Notes: generated from the letters alone by a model not told the origin. A DNA stretch of 37,337 nucleotides from Ignavibacteria bacterium (GCA_025612375.1 JAAXKN010000041.1:1-37337); one strand, 5' to 3'; counted from the first letter of the stretch, positions 25,041 through 33,739 are shown. Translations and numbers: made by a program.

Positions 25041-27162
25041 AGAGCTTCTGCTTGATCTTTTTCCTGTTTTCCTTAACGGAGTAATTCATCAGCCATTCCT
25101 GGGAATTGATCCTCTTTGCGCCCTCGGGCACTTCAGGTGTTATATACTTGCCATTAGGCATTAAAATGCGACCTTTAACATTATCCTTAAGGGAAATGTT
25201 AAGAAGCGTTTTAATCAGGTACTGCCTTAAGGATTCATCTTCCAGAGGGAAGGCTATTTCAACTCTTCTGTACAGGTTACGGGGCATCAGGTCGGCGCTG
25301 CTTAAATAGATCTCCTCGCTGCCGTTGTTGTATAAATAATATACCCTGCTGTGTTCAAGGTAGCGCCCAACGATGCTTACAACCCTTATGTTCTCGCTTA
25401 ATCCCGGCACATTCGGCACAAGGCAGCATATGCCGCGGACGATAAGGTCCACCTTTACGCCGCAGTTTGAGGCCTCATATAAAGCAGAAATAAGTATAGG
25501 GTCTACAAGTGAGTTAAGCTTGAAGATAATATGCCCTTTGCCGCCCGCCTTTACGTTTTCAATTTCGCGCCCTATAAGGCGCAGGAATTTCTCTTTCATA
25601 TTGATGGGGGCAACGAAAAGCTTTCTGAAATCCTTCTGGCTGGAATATCCCGTAAGATAGTTAAATACATCGGAAACATCGGCGCATAAATCCTCGTTTG
25701 CAGTAAAAAGTCCAAGATCGGTATAGATCTTTGCTGTTACCGAATTGTAGTTTCCCGTGCCCAGGTGAACGTAGCGCTTTACGCCGTCGGATTCCTTACG
25801 GACAACAAGCGTCATCTTTGCATGGGTCTTAAGTCCCACGAGGCCGTAGACAACATGGACGCCCACTTTTTCAAGCTCGCGTGCCCAGTAAATGTTGTTT
25901 TCCTCATCGAACCTTGCCTTAAGCTCAACCAGTACGGCCACCTGCTTACCCATTTCGGCAGCCTCAATAAGGCATTTTACAACCGGCGAATTGGCCCCCA
26001 CGCGGTAGAGCGTCTGCTTTATAGTCAGCACTTCGGGATCGCGCGAGGCGGCCTTGATGAAATCTATAACAGGGCTGAATGAGTGATAAGGATGATGGAT
26101 CAGGATATCCTTCTGCTTAATGAGGTTAAATATATTTTCCTCTTCCTCAAAGACCGCGGGTACAACAGGGTACTGCGGCTTTTCCTTCAGGCTGTGTAAT
26201 GGAAGGTCATAAAGAGCGATAATGTCGCTCATTCCAAGCGGCCCGTCAATAACGTGGACGTCTTCTTTTGTTATCTGCAGGTTTTCCGTTAAAGTCTCCT
26301 GCATAAACTCGGGCATAGTAGATTCAACCTCAAGGCGCACAACTGTGCCGAATCTCCTCTGGCGTATGTTTTCCTCGATTACCTGCAGGAGGTCGTCGGC
26401 CTCATCCTCCTGGAGTTCAATATCGGTATCCCTGGTAATTCTGAAGCGGTGGGCCTCAAGAATTTCCATTCCGGGGAAAAGCAGGTGCAGGTTGTTTTTA
26501 ATAAGGTCGCCCAGCCATATAAACTTTGTACTAACGTGAGAATTTGTTTTTTTCTCGGGATTTATAATTTCATCTATCTGCATGAGGCGCGGCAGAATGC
26601 TTGGCACCTTAACGCGCGCAAAATCCTTTTCGCCGTTAGGCTTTCTTACAAGCACGGCAAGGCTCAGGCTCAGGTTTGAGATATATGGAAACGGCCGCCC
26701 GGGGTCGAAAGCAAGAGGAGTCAGAACCGGGTAAATCTCTTTTTTAAAGTACTCGTTTAAGAGCTTCTGTTCCTTGGGCGAAAGGTCGTTTATGTCGGCA
26801 ATAACTATATTATATTTTTTCAGCGATGGCACAATTTCGTTAAGCCACAGGTCGCGTGCAGTCTTAAGCATCGGCTGAATTTCTTTTTCTATTTTTCTAA
26901 GCTGCTGTAAGGGTGTAAGGCCGTCTATTGTAGGTTCAATTACCTTTGCCTCAACCTGCTCCTTCAGGCCTGAAATTCTGATCATATAGAATTCATCGAG
27001 GTTGGAGCTGAAGATGGAAAGAAACTTTACCTTTTCCAGTAGTGGAAGGTGGGGGTTTAAGGCCTCTTCAAGAACCCTCCTGTTGAACTCAACCCAGCTT
27101 AAGTCCCTGTTAAAGAAATTTCTCGGGTTATTATACTTCTTAAGTAACTCTTTAGACTGCAT
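25039..27162 (-). CDS. ppk1: Polyphosphate kinase 1
   Basis: This is a full-length 707-residue PPK1, which reversibly polymerises the gamma phosphate of ATP into polyphosphate. Domains run in family order: an N-terminal helical domain with FFNRDLSWVEFNRRVLEEA and NLDEFYMIR, a head domain, and two phospholipase-D-like catalytic domains. The autophosphorylated His is H447 in GLKTHAKMTLVVR, and the second conserved His is H604 in YLEHSRVYY. The HPYHSF and TLYRVG blocks are intact. No ppx lies beside it. Polyphosphate supports stress survival and phosphate storage. Confidence 0.97.
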   Translation of the reverse strand: MQSKELLKKYNNPRNFFNRDLSWVEFNRRVLEEALNPHLPLLEKVKFLSIFSSNLDEFYMIRISGLKEQVEAKVIEPTIDGLTPLQQLRKIEKEIQPMLKTARDLWLNEIVPSLKKYNIVIADINDLSPKEQKLLNEYFKKEIYPVLTPLAFDPGRPFPYISNLSLSLAVLVRKPNGEKDFARVKVPSILPRLMQIDEIINPEKKTNSHVSTKFIWLGDLIKNNLHLLFPGMEILEAHRFRITRDTDIELQEDEADDLLQVIEENIRQRRFGTVVRLEVESTMPEFMQETLTENLQITKEDVHVIDGPLGMSDIIALYDLPLHSLKEKPQYPVVPAVFEEEENIFNLIKQKDILIHHPYHSFSPVIDFIKAASRDPEVLTIKQTLYRVGANSPVVKCLIEAAEMGKQVAVLVELKARFDEENNIYWARELEKVGVHVVYGLVGLKTHAKMTLVVRKESDGVKRYVHLGTGNYNSVTAKIYTDLGLFTANEDLCADVSDVFNYLTGYSSQKDFRKLFVAPINMKEKFLRLIGREIENVKAGGKGHIIFKLNSLVDPILISALYEASNCGVKVDLIVRGICCLVPNVPGLSENIRVVSIVGRYLEHSRVYYLYNNGSEEIYLSSADLMPRNLYRRVEIAFPLEDESLRQYLIKTLLNISLKDNVKGRILMPNGKYITPEVPEGAKRINSQEWLMNYSVKENRKKIKQKL

Positions 27163-27230
27163 TACACTAATACGTTTAGATATAATAAAATATAGTTAAT
27201 TTTCTTTCGTTTTGCGCAGAGATACGGTCT

Positions 27231-27740
27231 CTACCTGCTCTTCTCGGTTTTTCTTGCCGAAGAAAAGCTTTCAAGGTCATATGATATAAAGTTATCGGGC
27301 TTTTCAAGCCTTCTTATGCTGACACCAGCATCTGAAAAAAACTTTTCTGCAAGTGTATCATGATAATCGGAAAAAATCACAATTTCCTTAATCCTGGCCG
27401 CAATAAGCGCCTTGGCGCAGTTTGTGCACGGCATATTGGTAACATAAGCCGTTGCGCCTGTTGTACTGATGCCGTGCGTGGAGCACTGCAGTATGGCGTT
27501 CATTTCGCCATGGATAGTACGTATGCAGTGGTTATCCACCACGAGGCAGCCCGCATCTTCGCAGTGTTCGCCGCCGGGAATGGAGCCGTTATAGCCTGTT
27601 GAAAGGATCTGCTTATCCCTCACGAGCACGCAGCCGCAGTGCATTCTGGGGCAGGTGGAGCGTTCTGAAACGAGCATTGCAAGCTTCAGGAAATAGGTAT
27701 CCCATGATGGCCTGTGATTATGGTTATGATTTTCGCTCAT
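27231..27740 (-). CDS. dCMP/cytidine deaminase family protein (ComEB-like)
   Basis: This is a 169-residue zinc deaminase. The zinc and catalytic residues are HGE (H77, E79) and PCTNC (C105, C108), the standard HxE...PCxxC site. The N-terminal WDTYFLKLAMLVSERSTCPRM block and the CGCVLVRD strand are characteristic of deoxycytidylate deaminases, which convert dCMP to dUMP for dTTP supply. Extra Cys/His residues (EHCEDAGC, DNHC) may form the structural zinc site seen in this subgroup. The extreme N-terminus is His/Asn-rich (NHNHNH). It lies 68 bases upstream of ppk1 on the same strand, so cotranscription is possible. Confidence 0.88.
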   Translation of the reverse strand: MSENHNHNHRPSWDTYFLKLAMLVSERSTCPRMHCGCVLVRDKQILSTGYNGSIPGGEHCEDAGCLVVDNHCIRTIHGEMNAILQCSTHGISTTGATAYVTNMPCTNCAKALIAARIKEIVIFSDYHDTLAEKFFSDAGVSIRRLEKPDNFISYDLESFSSARKTEKSR

Positions 27741-27873
27741 ATATGATATCCGTTTCGACGTTAAAAATGTAATAAATTAATAAAATGGTGTTTCGAAATA
27801 TAGTGCAGTATAAGGAGAAAGTAAAAGGAGTAAAACACCAGCAGATTAAGCTTCTATGTTTAGGGGAGGATCC

Positions 27874-27938
27874 ATCCTCCTCCGGAGGATAAGAGATGTC
27901 AGGAAGTGGTTCCTGACATCTCTATCTGACATCTCTAT
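27874..27938. repeat. Hairpin and direct-repeat cluster
   Basis: There are two hairpins in a row. ATCCTCC/GGAGGAT (27874-27890) has a 3-base loop. AGAGATGTCAGGAA pairs with TTCCTGACATCTCT over 14 bp (27892-27923) with the 4-base loop GTGG. The right arm then continues as a 13-bp tandem repeat, CTGACATCTCTAT at 27913-27925 and 27926-27938, with a further partial CTGAC. No T run follows, so this is not a classic terminator. It lies downstream of the beta-lactamase-fold gene and upstream of the deaminase gene. Confidence 0.8.
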
Positions 27939-27959
27939 TCTGACCTCCCAGAACTACCT

Positions 27960-29072
27960 TTAGTTTCCGGCCGCCGTCGGGCTGCCTTCAATTGCCGTAA
28001 CAACTGCGTCAGCTACATTGGAGCGTACAGGTCCAACGTTTGCCTTATCGTCGGGATAAACCCTGTTTGTAAGGACAATAACAAAAATCTTGCGTTCGGG
28101 ATCCATCCATGCGCTTGTGCCGGTGTAGCCTGTGTGCCCGAATGAGCTGCCGGAGAAGAGCTTGCCGGCTGAAGAATACCCGGTTAAAGATTTTGTATCC
28201 CATCCAAGAGCGCGTGAGCTTGCAGCGGAGTAGCGGGTAGTGAACTTCTTAACTGTTTCTTCCTTGAAATAGCGTTTGCCCTGATAGACTCCGTCGCCTA
28301 AAAGTATCTGGCAAATTTTTGCAAGGTCACCTGGGGTTGAGAAGAGTCCCGCATTGCCTGAAAGCCCCTGGAGCCCTCTTGCCAAAGGATCGTGCACAAT
28401 TCCCTGTGTGGTGTCGCTTGTAGGCAGGCAGTCTTTTTTGTATTCATCAGAAGGAGTAAACATTGTGCGGGTCATTCCGAGAGGATCCGTAAAGTTCTCC
28501 TTATAGTACTTAAACATAGGCATGCCTGTAACTGCCTCGATTACCCTCATAGTGCTTACGAAGTTTAGGCAGCTGTAAACTGTGTTTGAATCTGTCTTAT
28601 AAGCAAACTGGAGGCTAAAGATCTTGTTAAAGATATCTTTTGGTGTTTCTCCCTGTTTGGGTGAATAATAAGCAGGAAGCCCGCTATTGTGAAGAAGAAG
28701 GTTTCTGACCTTAACATCCCCTTTGCCGCTCTGAGCAAAACCGGGGACGAAGTCCTTTACCGGTTTTTCAATGTCAATTTTGCCTTCGTCGACGAGCTTC
28801 ATCATGCAGGTAGTTGTAGCAAATACCTTTGTGCATGAAGCCATATCGAACATCGACTGGAGGTCCACGCTTTTGGAATTAGAGTCGTAAGTAAAGTGCC
28901 CGTAGGCTTTCTGGTAAAGAATTTTGTCGGGTGTACCGACTATGACTGCAGCACCCGGGGTGATGTGCTTTTTGATTGCGTTTTCGATTATTGAATCCAC
29001 AGCAGAGAACTGCTGTGCGAAGAGGGATGTAGATACGAAAAGGACAAACAGTAACAAAGTAACTTTTTTCAT
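27960..29072 (-). CDS. Serine beta-lactamase-fold (class C/esterase-like) protein, exported
   Basis: This is a 370-residue exported member of the beta-lactamase/penicillin-binding superfamily. The catalytic SxxK is SCTK in FDMASCTKVFATT, and the motif near YSCLNF supplies the Tyr of YxN/YxS. The third motif is HTG in GHTGYTGTSAW, replacing KTG as in many esterases and EstB-like enzymes. These replacements argue for a peptidase or esterase role rather than antibiotic resistance. The start at 29072 (MKKVTLLLF) gives a clear signal peptide cleaved after LFA, with AAGG upstream; a longer frame from 29135 runs into the neighbour's terminator. It is monocistronic. Confidence 0.85.
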   Translation of the reverse strand: MKKVTLLLFVLFVSTSLFAQQFSAVDSIIENAIKKHITPGAAVIVGTPDKILYQKAYGHFTYDSNSKSVDLQSMFDMASCTKVFATTTCMMKLVDEGKIDIEKPVKDFVPGFAQSGKGDVKVRNLLLHNSGLPAYYSPKQGETPKDIFNKIFSLQFAYKTDSNTVYSCLNFVSTMRVIEAVTGMPMFKYYKENFTDPLGMTRTMFTPSDEYKKDCLPTSDTTQGIVHDPLARGLQGLSGNAGLFSTPGDLAKICQILLGDGVYQGKRYFKEETVKKFTTRYSAASSRALGWDTKSLTGYSSAGKLFSGSSFGHTGYTGTSAWMDPERKIFVIVLTNRVYPDDKANVGPVRSNVADAVVTAIEGSPTAAGN

Positions 29073-29104
29073 GACGGCATACCTTATATAATGATTCCAC
29101 AAAA

Positions 29105-29148
29105 AAATAAAAAAAGCCGGGTTAGTTTTCAACATACCCGGCTTTGCA
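29105..29148 (-). terminator. Intrinsic terminator of the RsbRD-like gene
   Basis: AAAGCCGGGT/ACCCGGCTTT (29113-29122 and 29136-29145) with a 13-base loop is followed on the minus strand by a long T-rich run. It lies about 20 bases beyond the stop of the upstream gene and before the beta-lactamase-fold gene. Confidence 0.9.
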
Positions 29149-29165
29149 TAGAAATAAAAATTAAA

Positions 29166-29690
29166 TTACTTTATGTCTTTAACAAACCAGTGGGCAAAAG
29201 AATCGGCCACCTTATCGAAGAAGCCGCTTTTCTTGAAGATTTCATGCTCCTCCATATGGGCGCTTTCGTAGCCGGTTGAAATAAAATAGATCATTTTATC
29301 ATAGAACGAATCTATTCTTCTGAAGAATTCGAGGGCACGGTACATATCGATAGCGTCGTTAATGATGCCCTGGCTTCTTATATACTTCCAGAGTTCCACT
29401 TTTGAAAGCGAGGTGGCATAGAGCACTTCACTTAATTTAATGCCTTCGTGTGCTCTTGCCCTTCCAAGTTTCATGTAGTGTTCGGCTATCTCTCTGAAGG
29501 CTGTTTCCTCCTGCGGGAGCCAGGCACTCAGGCGCCTGTAGACGTCGAATACCTTGAAGTGGAGGTCATCATCAGAAAGACTTTTATAGCCCGGTGTAAG
29601 AGGGTTATTTTTAACTTCCCTGATCCAGTTCCGGGTTAGCAACTCGGCATGAGTTTCGATAAGCGCAATGAACTTATCATGCAGCAGCAT
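29166..29690 (-). CDS. Helical RsbRD N-terminal-like protein
   Basis: This 174-residue, mostly alpha-helical cytoplasmic protein has no signal peptide. The pattern THAELLTRNWIREV...LSAWLPQEETAFREIAEHYMKLGRARAHEGIKLSEVLYATSLSKVELWKYI resembles the RsbRD N-terminal sensor domain, which precedes STAS or kinase domains in stress signalling. Here it stands alone with no output domain. The assignment is from pattern memory and is only moderately sure. A good AGGAGGG ribosome site precedes the ATG. It follows the lipoprotein gene by 31 bases on the same strand and is probably cotranscribed. Confidence 0.55.
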   Translation of the reverse strand: MLLHDKFIALIETHAELLTRNWIREVKNNPLTPGYKSLSDDDLHFKVFDVYRRLSAWLPQEETAFREIAEHYMKLGRARAHEGIKLSEVLYATSLSKVELWKYIRSQGIINDAIDMYRALEFFRRIDSFYDKMIYFISTGYESAHMEEHEIFKKSGFFDKVADSFAHWFVKDIK

Positions 29691-29721
29691 CTCATCACCC
29701 TCCTTTGTGTTAAATCATAAT

Positions 29722-30150
29722 CTATTTAGTCAGATCAAACTCCTTGTCAGTTTTGACCTCCCTGCCCGAAAGGAGATCCCTGACGTTGAAGATCACTTTA
29801 TACCTGCCCGTGGTAAAAGTGGAATCAAACTCCATTTGTGCTTCGACCGGGAGGTCTAAGAATTCCTCCTGCTGGTTCTCGTCGATAGTATCGGCGGCAA
29901 ATGAGTTCAGGGTTTTGCCCTGAGGAGTAACCAGGTCGATTGAGTAAGCCAGTTTTGCCTTATGGGTTTTATCCTGTACATCCTCGCTAAACCCTTTGAC
30001 CCGTACAGTGGCAGTAACTTCCCAGCCATCGGGTGCGTTCATGGCAATGGCCTCGGGGCTGAAGGCCTCGAGCTTGCGGCCGCCGTCCCTGCCGCATGAG
30101 CTAAGAGTGACTGCTAAAGATAATATAAAAAAAAGAGCAATCTTTTTCAT
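29722..30150 (-). CDS. Predicted lipoprotein of unknown function
   Basis: This 142-residue protein has a signal peptide ending in the lipobox LSSC (lipidated Cys about residue 19). The mature part has alternating strands (EVTATVRVKGF, KLAYSIDLVT, RYKVIFNVRDL), suggesting a small immunoglobulin-like beta fold. No family is recognised. It is first in a likely two-gene unit with the RsbRD-like gene. Because the two act in different compartments, a direct interaction is not implied. Confidence 0.6.
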   Translation of the reverse strand: MKKIALFFILSLAVTLSSCGRDGGRKLEAFSPEAIAMNAPDGWEVTATVRVKGFSEDVQDKTHKAKLAYSIDLVTPQGKTLNSFAADTIDENQQEEFLDLPVEAQMEFDSTFTTGRYKVIFNVRDLLSGREVKTDKEFDLTK

Positions 30151-30171
30151 GTAGTATTCCTATAATATAAT

Positions 30172-30212
30172 AAAGAGCGGCCAAAAAACTGTGGGGCCGC
30201 TCTTTTCCCAAA
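30172..30212 (-). terminator. Intrinsic terminator of DUF1015-serC
   Basis: AAAGAGCGGCC (30172-30182) pairs with GGCCGCTCTTT (30195-30205) over 11 bp, loop about 12 bases. On the minus strand it is followed by TTATTATATTATA-type AT-rich sequence, weaker than a pure T run. It lies just after the serC stop. Confidence 0.75.
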
Positions 30213-30222
30213 AAAGAACTAA

Positions 30223-31308
30223 TTAGTTTCTTGACTTAAAGTCTTTCATAAACTGGACGAGGTCTGCAACTCCCTGTTTCGGGAAAGCGTTGTAGATTGA
30301 AGCCCTGAGGCCGCCAACGGAGCGGTGCCCCTTAAGACCTGAGAACCCGGCTTTGGAAGTCTCTTCGATCAGTTTCTTTTCGAGCTCTTCGCTCGGCAGG
30401 CGGAAGGTAACGTTCATAAGTGAACGGCTGTCCTTCTGTGCCGTCGGGCGGTAGAAGCCGTCGCTTTCATCCATATAGTCGTAAAGGAGGCCGGCCTTCT
30501 CGCAGTTTAACTTGTACATAGATTCGAGTCCGCCGTTCTTAATGAGCCACTTTGTAACCAGATCAATTATATAGATACCGAAAGTAGTAGGGGTATTATA
30601 CATCGAACCGTTTTCGGCGTGGATCTTATAGTTAAGATATGTATGGAGGCTGTCGGAGCTTCTTTCGAGCATATCTTTACGGATAATAACAACTGTAACG
30701 CCCGAGGGGCCGAGGTTTTTCTGAGCGCCTGCATAAATAAGGGCGTACTTGCTAACGTCAATTTTCTTGTGCATGAAGTCTGAAGAAGCGTCGCACACAA
30801 GGGGGACATTGCCAACTTCAGGTTCTTTCTTCCATTCTGTTCCATAAATTGTATTATTGGAAGTGAAGTGGACGTATGAGGCATCGGGGTCGAGCTTCAG
30901 TTCTTCCTGTTTAGGTATTCTTGTAAAGTTTTCGCCTTCAGTTGAAGCTGCAACGTTAACCGTACCTACTCTTTTAGCTTCCTTAATAGCCTTTTTTGCC
31001 CATACGCCGGTACTTATATAGTCGGCCTTATTCTTCGGGGGCATAAGGTTCAGAGGAACCATTGAGAACTGCAGCGTAGCGCCGCCCTGGAGGAAAAGTA
31101 TCTGGTAATTATCATCTATGCCGAGCAGTGTTCTTAAACCCTGGTCGGCTCCAAGTATTATTTCATCGAATTTTTTGGAGCGGTGGCTGATCTCGAGTAT
31201 AGACATGCCAACGCCGGGGAGCATAAAGAGGTCTTTCTGTGCCTCGAGCAGGACTTCTTCCGGAAGAACGGCCGGGCCTGCGCTAAAGTTATAAATTCTT
31301 TTTTCCAT
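30223..31308 (-). CDS. serC: Phosphoserine aminotransferase
   Basis: This is a complete 361-residue class V PLP aminotransferase that converts 3-phosphohydroxypyruvate and glutamate to phosphoserine in serine synthesis. The N-terminus YNFSAGPAVLPEEVL is diagnostic, the PLP lysine is K197 in YAGAQKNLGPSGV, and GGATLQFSMVPLNL carries phosphate-binding residues. The C-terminal HRSVGGLRASIYNA block is intact. An AAGGAAGG ribosome site precedes the ATG. It follows a DUF1015 gene by 32 bases, a pairing seen in many bacteria. Confidence 0.97.
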   Translation of the reverse strand: MEKRIYNFSAGPAVLPEEVLLEAQKDLFMLPGVGMSILEISHRSKKFDEIILGADQGLRTLLGIDDNYQILFLQGGATLQFSMVPLNLMPPKNKADYISTGVWAKKAIKEAKRVGTVNVAASTEGENFTRIPKQEELKLDPDASYVHFTSNNTIYGTEWKKEPEVGNVPLVCDASSDFMHKKIDVSKYALIYAGAQKNLGPSGVTVVIIRKDMLERSSDSLHTYLNYKIHAENGSMYNTPTTFGIYIIDLVTKWLIKNGGLESMYKLNCEKAGLLYDYMDESDGFYRPTAQKDSRSLMNVTFRLPSEELEKKLIEETSKAGFSGLKGHRSVGGLRASIYNAFPKQGVADLVQFMKDFKSRN

Positions 31309-31340
31309 TTGAGCCTTCCTTTTTTTGTTAAAATTTTCTG

Positions 31341-32573
31341 TTATATTAAATGCACCAACAGCCCGTCTCTTAATTTCGGTTCAAACCAGGTAGATTTAGG
31401 AGGCATAATTTCGCCGGCATCCGAAATATTCATCAGGTCCTGCACAGAAACAGGGTATAAAGAGAATGCAACGGCTGCGCGGCCTGAGTTCACTAGTTTT
31501 TCCAGTTCTGAGGTTCCCCTGATGCCGCCGATAAAATCGATCCTCTTGTTTGTACGGGGGTCATCGATTCCGAGGACGGGGTTCAGGAGGTAGCTCTGAA
31601 GGATACTCACGTCCAGGTTTTCGCCCACGCTAGCTGAGGGTTTAATTGTATCGTTAGGCTTTAAGAGATACCACTTGCCGTCTATATACATTGAAAAAGA
31701 TCTTTTTTCAGGGGGTTCAGGGCGGCCTGATTCTTCGGCTGTAAAATGCTCCCGAAGCTTATTAAAGAATTCTTCTTTTGACAGCCCGTTCAGGTCCGCA
31801 ACAGCCCTGTTATAAGGCATAATCTTAAGCTCTTCGGCCGGGAAAAGCACAGCCAGGAAGTAGTTATATTCTTCAGAGCCTGTATGGCCGGGATTTTTTT
31901 CCTTTTTCACGTTCCGGGCTCTTGCCGCGCTGGCTGCACGGTGGTGGCCGTCGGCTATATATAAATTCTTAACTTTTGATATTTCTTCTGCAACCTGGCC
32001 GGCATATTCATCGGGCATGATCCAGACTGTATGCTTAATTCCGTCGGGAGCCGTAAAGTCGTATACCGGGCTTGTCTGCATGGTTTTACTGACCAGATTG
32101 TTTACTGCTTCAACGCCCCTGCAGGTTAAGAAGACCGGGCCTGTCTGAGCCTCCGTAGTGACGATATGTTTTGTCCTGTCGTCTTCCTTATCCTTTCTGG
32201 TCTTTTCATGCTTTAATATAACATTATTGTCGTAATCATCAACGGAAAACGTTGCAGCAATACCCGTCTGTTCCTGGCTACCCATAACGAGCTTATATAC
32301 ATAGAGGTGGGGTTTTTCGTCAGTAACAAGGGGTGCCTGGCTTTTAATTTTCTGGAGGTTTTCCTTAGCCTTGAGGTAGACTTCATCCGAGTAGGGATTG
32401 ACATCTTTGCCGAGTTCGATCTCAGCTCTTGTAATTCTGAGATAGCTAAAAGGAAAGTCCTGAGCCATGAGGGCAGCCTCATCGCGGTTAACCACGTCGT
32501 ATGGGACGCTGGCTACAAGGTGTGCCACATTTTCCTTTGGTCTTAAAGCCTTAAAGGGTCTGATGACAGCCAT
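31341..32573 (-). CDS. DUF1015 family protein
   Basis: This 410-residue cytoplasmic protein is a clear DUF1015 member. It shows the N-terminal IRPFKALRP and SVPYDVV blocks, the central ILKHEKTRKDKEDDRTKHI segment, the LYIADGHHRAASA motif and the C-terminal NKRIDFIGG. The biochemical role is not established. Its regular linkage to serC/serA suggests a role around serine or phosphoserine metabolism, and the conserved GHHR and HE residues suggest catalysis; both are inference. A GGAG ribosome site precedes the ATG, and it is first in the operon. Confidence 0.9.
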   Translation of the reverse strand: MAVIRPFKALRPKENVAHLVASVPYDVVNRDEAALMAQDFPFSYLRITRAEIELGKDVNPYSDEVYLKAKENLQKIKSQAPLVTDEKPHLYVYKLVMGSQEQTGIAATFSVDDYDNNVILKHEKTRKDKEDDRTKHIVTTEAQTGPVFLTCRGVEAVNNLVSKTMQTSPVYDFTAPDGIKHTVWIMPDEYAGQVAEEISKVKNLYIADGHHRAASAARARNVKKEKNPGHTGSEEYNYFLAVLFPAEELKIMPYNRAVADLNGLSKEEFFNKLREHFTAEESGRPEPPEKRSFSMYIDGKWYLLKPNDTIKPSASVGENLDVSILQSYLLNPVLGIDDPRTNKRIDFIGGIRGTSELEKLVNSGRAAVAFSLYPVSVQDLMNISDAGEIMPPKSTWFEPKLRDGLLVHLI

Positions 32574-32688
32574 AAATTCTCCGGTTAAAATATGAAAGAA
32601 ATTTATTGGTTTAAAGATGCCGAAATTATATAAAAAACTCCATAGTTTACCATTTGAATTAAATTATTATTTCCCTTAAGGCACCTCT

Positions 32689-33633
32689 TTATTTTTTCTG
32701 GAGGTGTAGAGTATTACGTTCCCAGAAGACGCCGCCGGTAAAGCCCTGGATGTTTTTATTTTCATCGGCCAAGAGGAGGCGCTTTTCAGCCAGGAGGCAG
32801 TATTCCTCATTCTGCTCGATGCCCAGGTACCTGCGTCCCAGTTTTTTTGCCGTTACGGATGTAGTGCCGCTTCCCAAGAACGGGTCCAGCACAAAATCGT
32901 CCTCGTTTGTAGAGGCAAGAATAATTTTTGCCAGGAGCTTCTCGCTTTTCTGAGTAGGGTGGTCCGTATTTTCGGGCATGGACCAGAACGGGATAGTTAT
33001 GTCAGTCCATATATTGGAGGGGTGTGTATCCCTGTAGTTGCCGGAGTGTGTTTTCTCCCAGTCCTTTGGGCTGCCGTTTTCGGTATAAGGGGCAATTACC
33101 CTGCGCCGAAGTTTAACGTTATCTATATTAAAAATATAACTACTACCCATGGTGCAGAACCAGATATCCTCGCTGGAATTTTTCCAGTTAGCCTTAGCGC
33201 CGCGCCCCTTTTCCCTTTCCCAGGTAATGCGGTTGCGGACGGTAAAGTGGCGTGAGGCAGCCTCAAAGATTGAAGCCGAGGTAAACCAGTCGCCGCAAAT
33301 ATATATTGAAGCCGAGGGTTTAAGCATATGCTTAAGAGAGCAGAGTATTTCATCGAGCCATCCGGTATAGTCGGTAACCCTCTGGCGGCTGAACTTCCAG
33401 CCGTTAAAGTCCTTTGCGAGGTTATAAGGGGGATCGAGGAAGAGGAGGTCGGCAAAACCTGAGGGTAAAACCCTGGTCCATTCCATGCAGCTTCCGTTAA
33501 TAATGCCCACAGGAGCCTCAGGCAAAGGCGAAGCCGGGAGCTGACGGATGAGTTTTTGCCTGTAGATTTCCTTTTCCTCACTGGAAAGGATGACGGTTTT
33601 ATTTTTCTCTGATCTTACTTTTTCTTCTGTCAT
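32689..33633 (-). CDS. DNA adenine/cytosine-N4 methyltransferase, beta class, solitary
   Basis: This is a 314-residue site-specific DNA methyltransferase. Motif IV is DPPY (D67-Y70) near the N-terminus. A target-recognition region lies about 95-225, and the cofactor motif FxGxG (F252, G254, G256, in VLDPFLGSGTT) comes last, followed by YLGIEQNEEY. This order defines the beta class of N6-adenine or N4-cytosine enzymes. DPPY with HPTQKSEKLL leans toward N6-adenine, but specificity cannot be read. No restriction endonuclease, helicase or vsr gene is adjacent, so it is an orphan. Confidence 0.9.
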   Translation of the reverse strand: MTEEKVRSEKNKTVILSSEEKEIYRQKLIRQLPASPLPEAPVGIINGSCMEWTRVLPSGFADLLFLDPPYNLAKDFNGWKFSRQRVTDYTGWLDEILCSLKHMLKPSASIYICGDWFTSASIFEAASRHFTVRNRITWEREKGRGAKANWKNSSEDIWFCTMGSSYIFNIDNVKLRRRVIAPYTENGSPKDWEKTHSGNYRDTHPSNIWTDITIPFWSMPENTDHPTQKSEKLLAKIILASTNEDDFVLDPFLGSGTTSVTAKKLGRRYLGIEQNEEYCLLAEKRLLLADENKNIQGFTGGVFWERNTLHLQKK

Positions 33634-33707
33634 TGCGTAAAGTGAAATAATTGAGAATTATAAAATAGCTTATAGACTTATTACAATCAAATGCTCAATG
33701 GCGGAAG

Positions 33708-33739
33708 GTTCAAGGTTCGAAGTTCAAGGTTCGAAGTTC
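33708..33739. repeat. 14-bp tandem repeat with internal palindrome
   Basis: GTTCAAGGTTCGAA occurs at 33708-33721 and 33722-33735, followed by a partial GTTC. Each copy ends in the palindrome TTCGAA. The repeat lies between the divergent methyltransferase and TSUP genes, where a regulator might bind, but it may equally be a short slippage repeat. Confidence 0.75.

Noticed and set aside
27960-29072. Antibiotic-resistance beta-lactamase
   Set aside because: The third motif is HTG and the second is atypical; this fits the broad esterase/peptidase group, and no resistance context is present.
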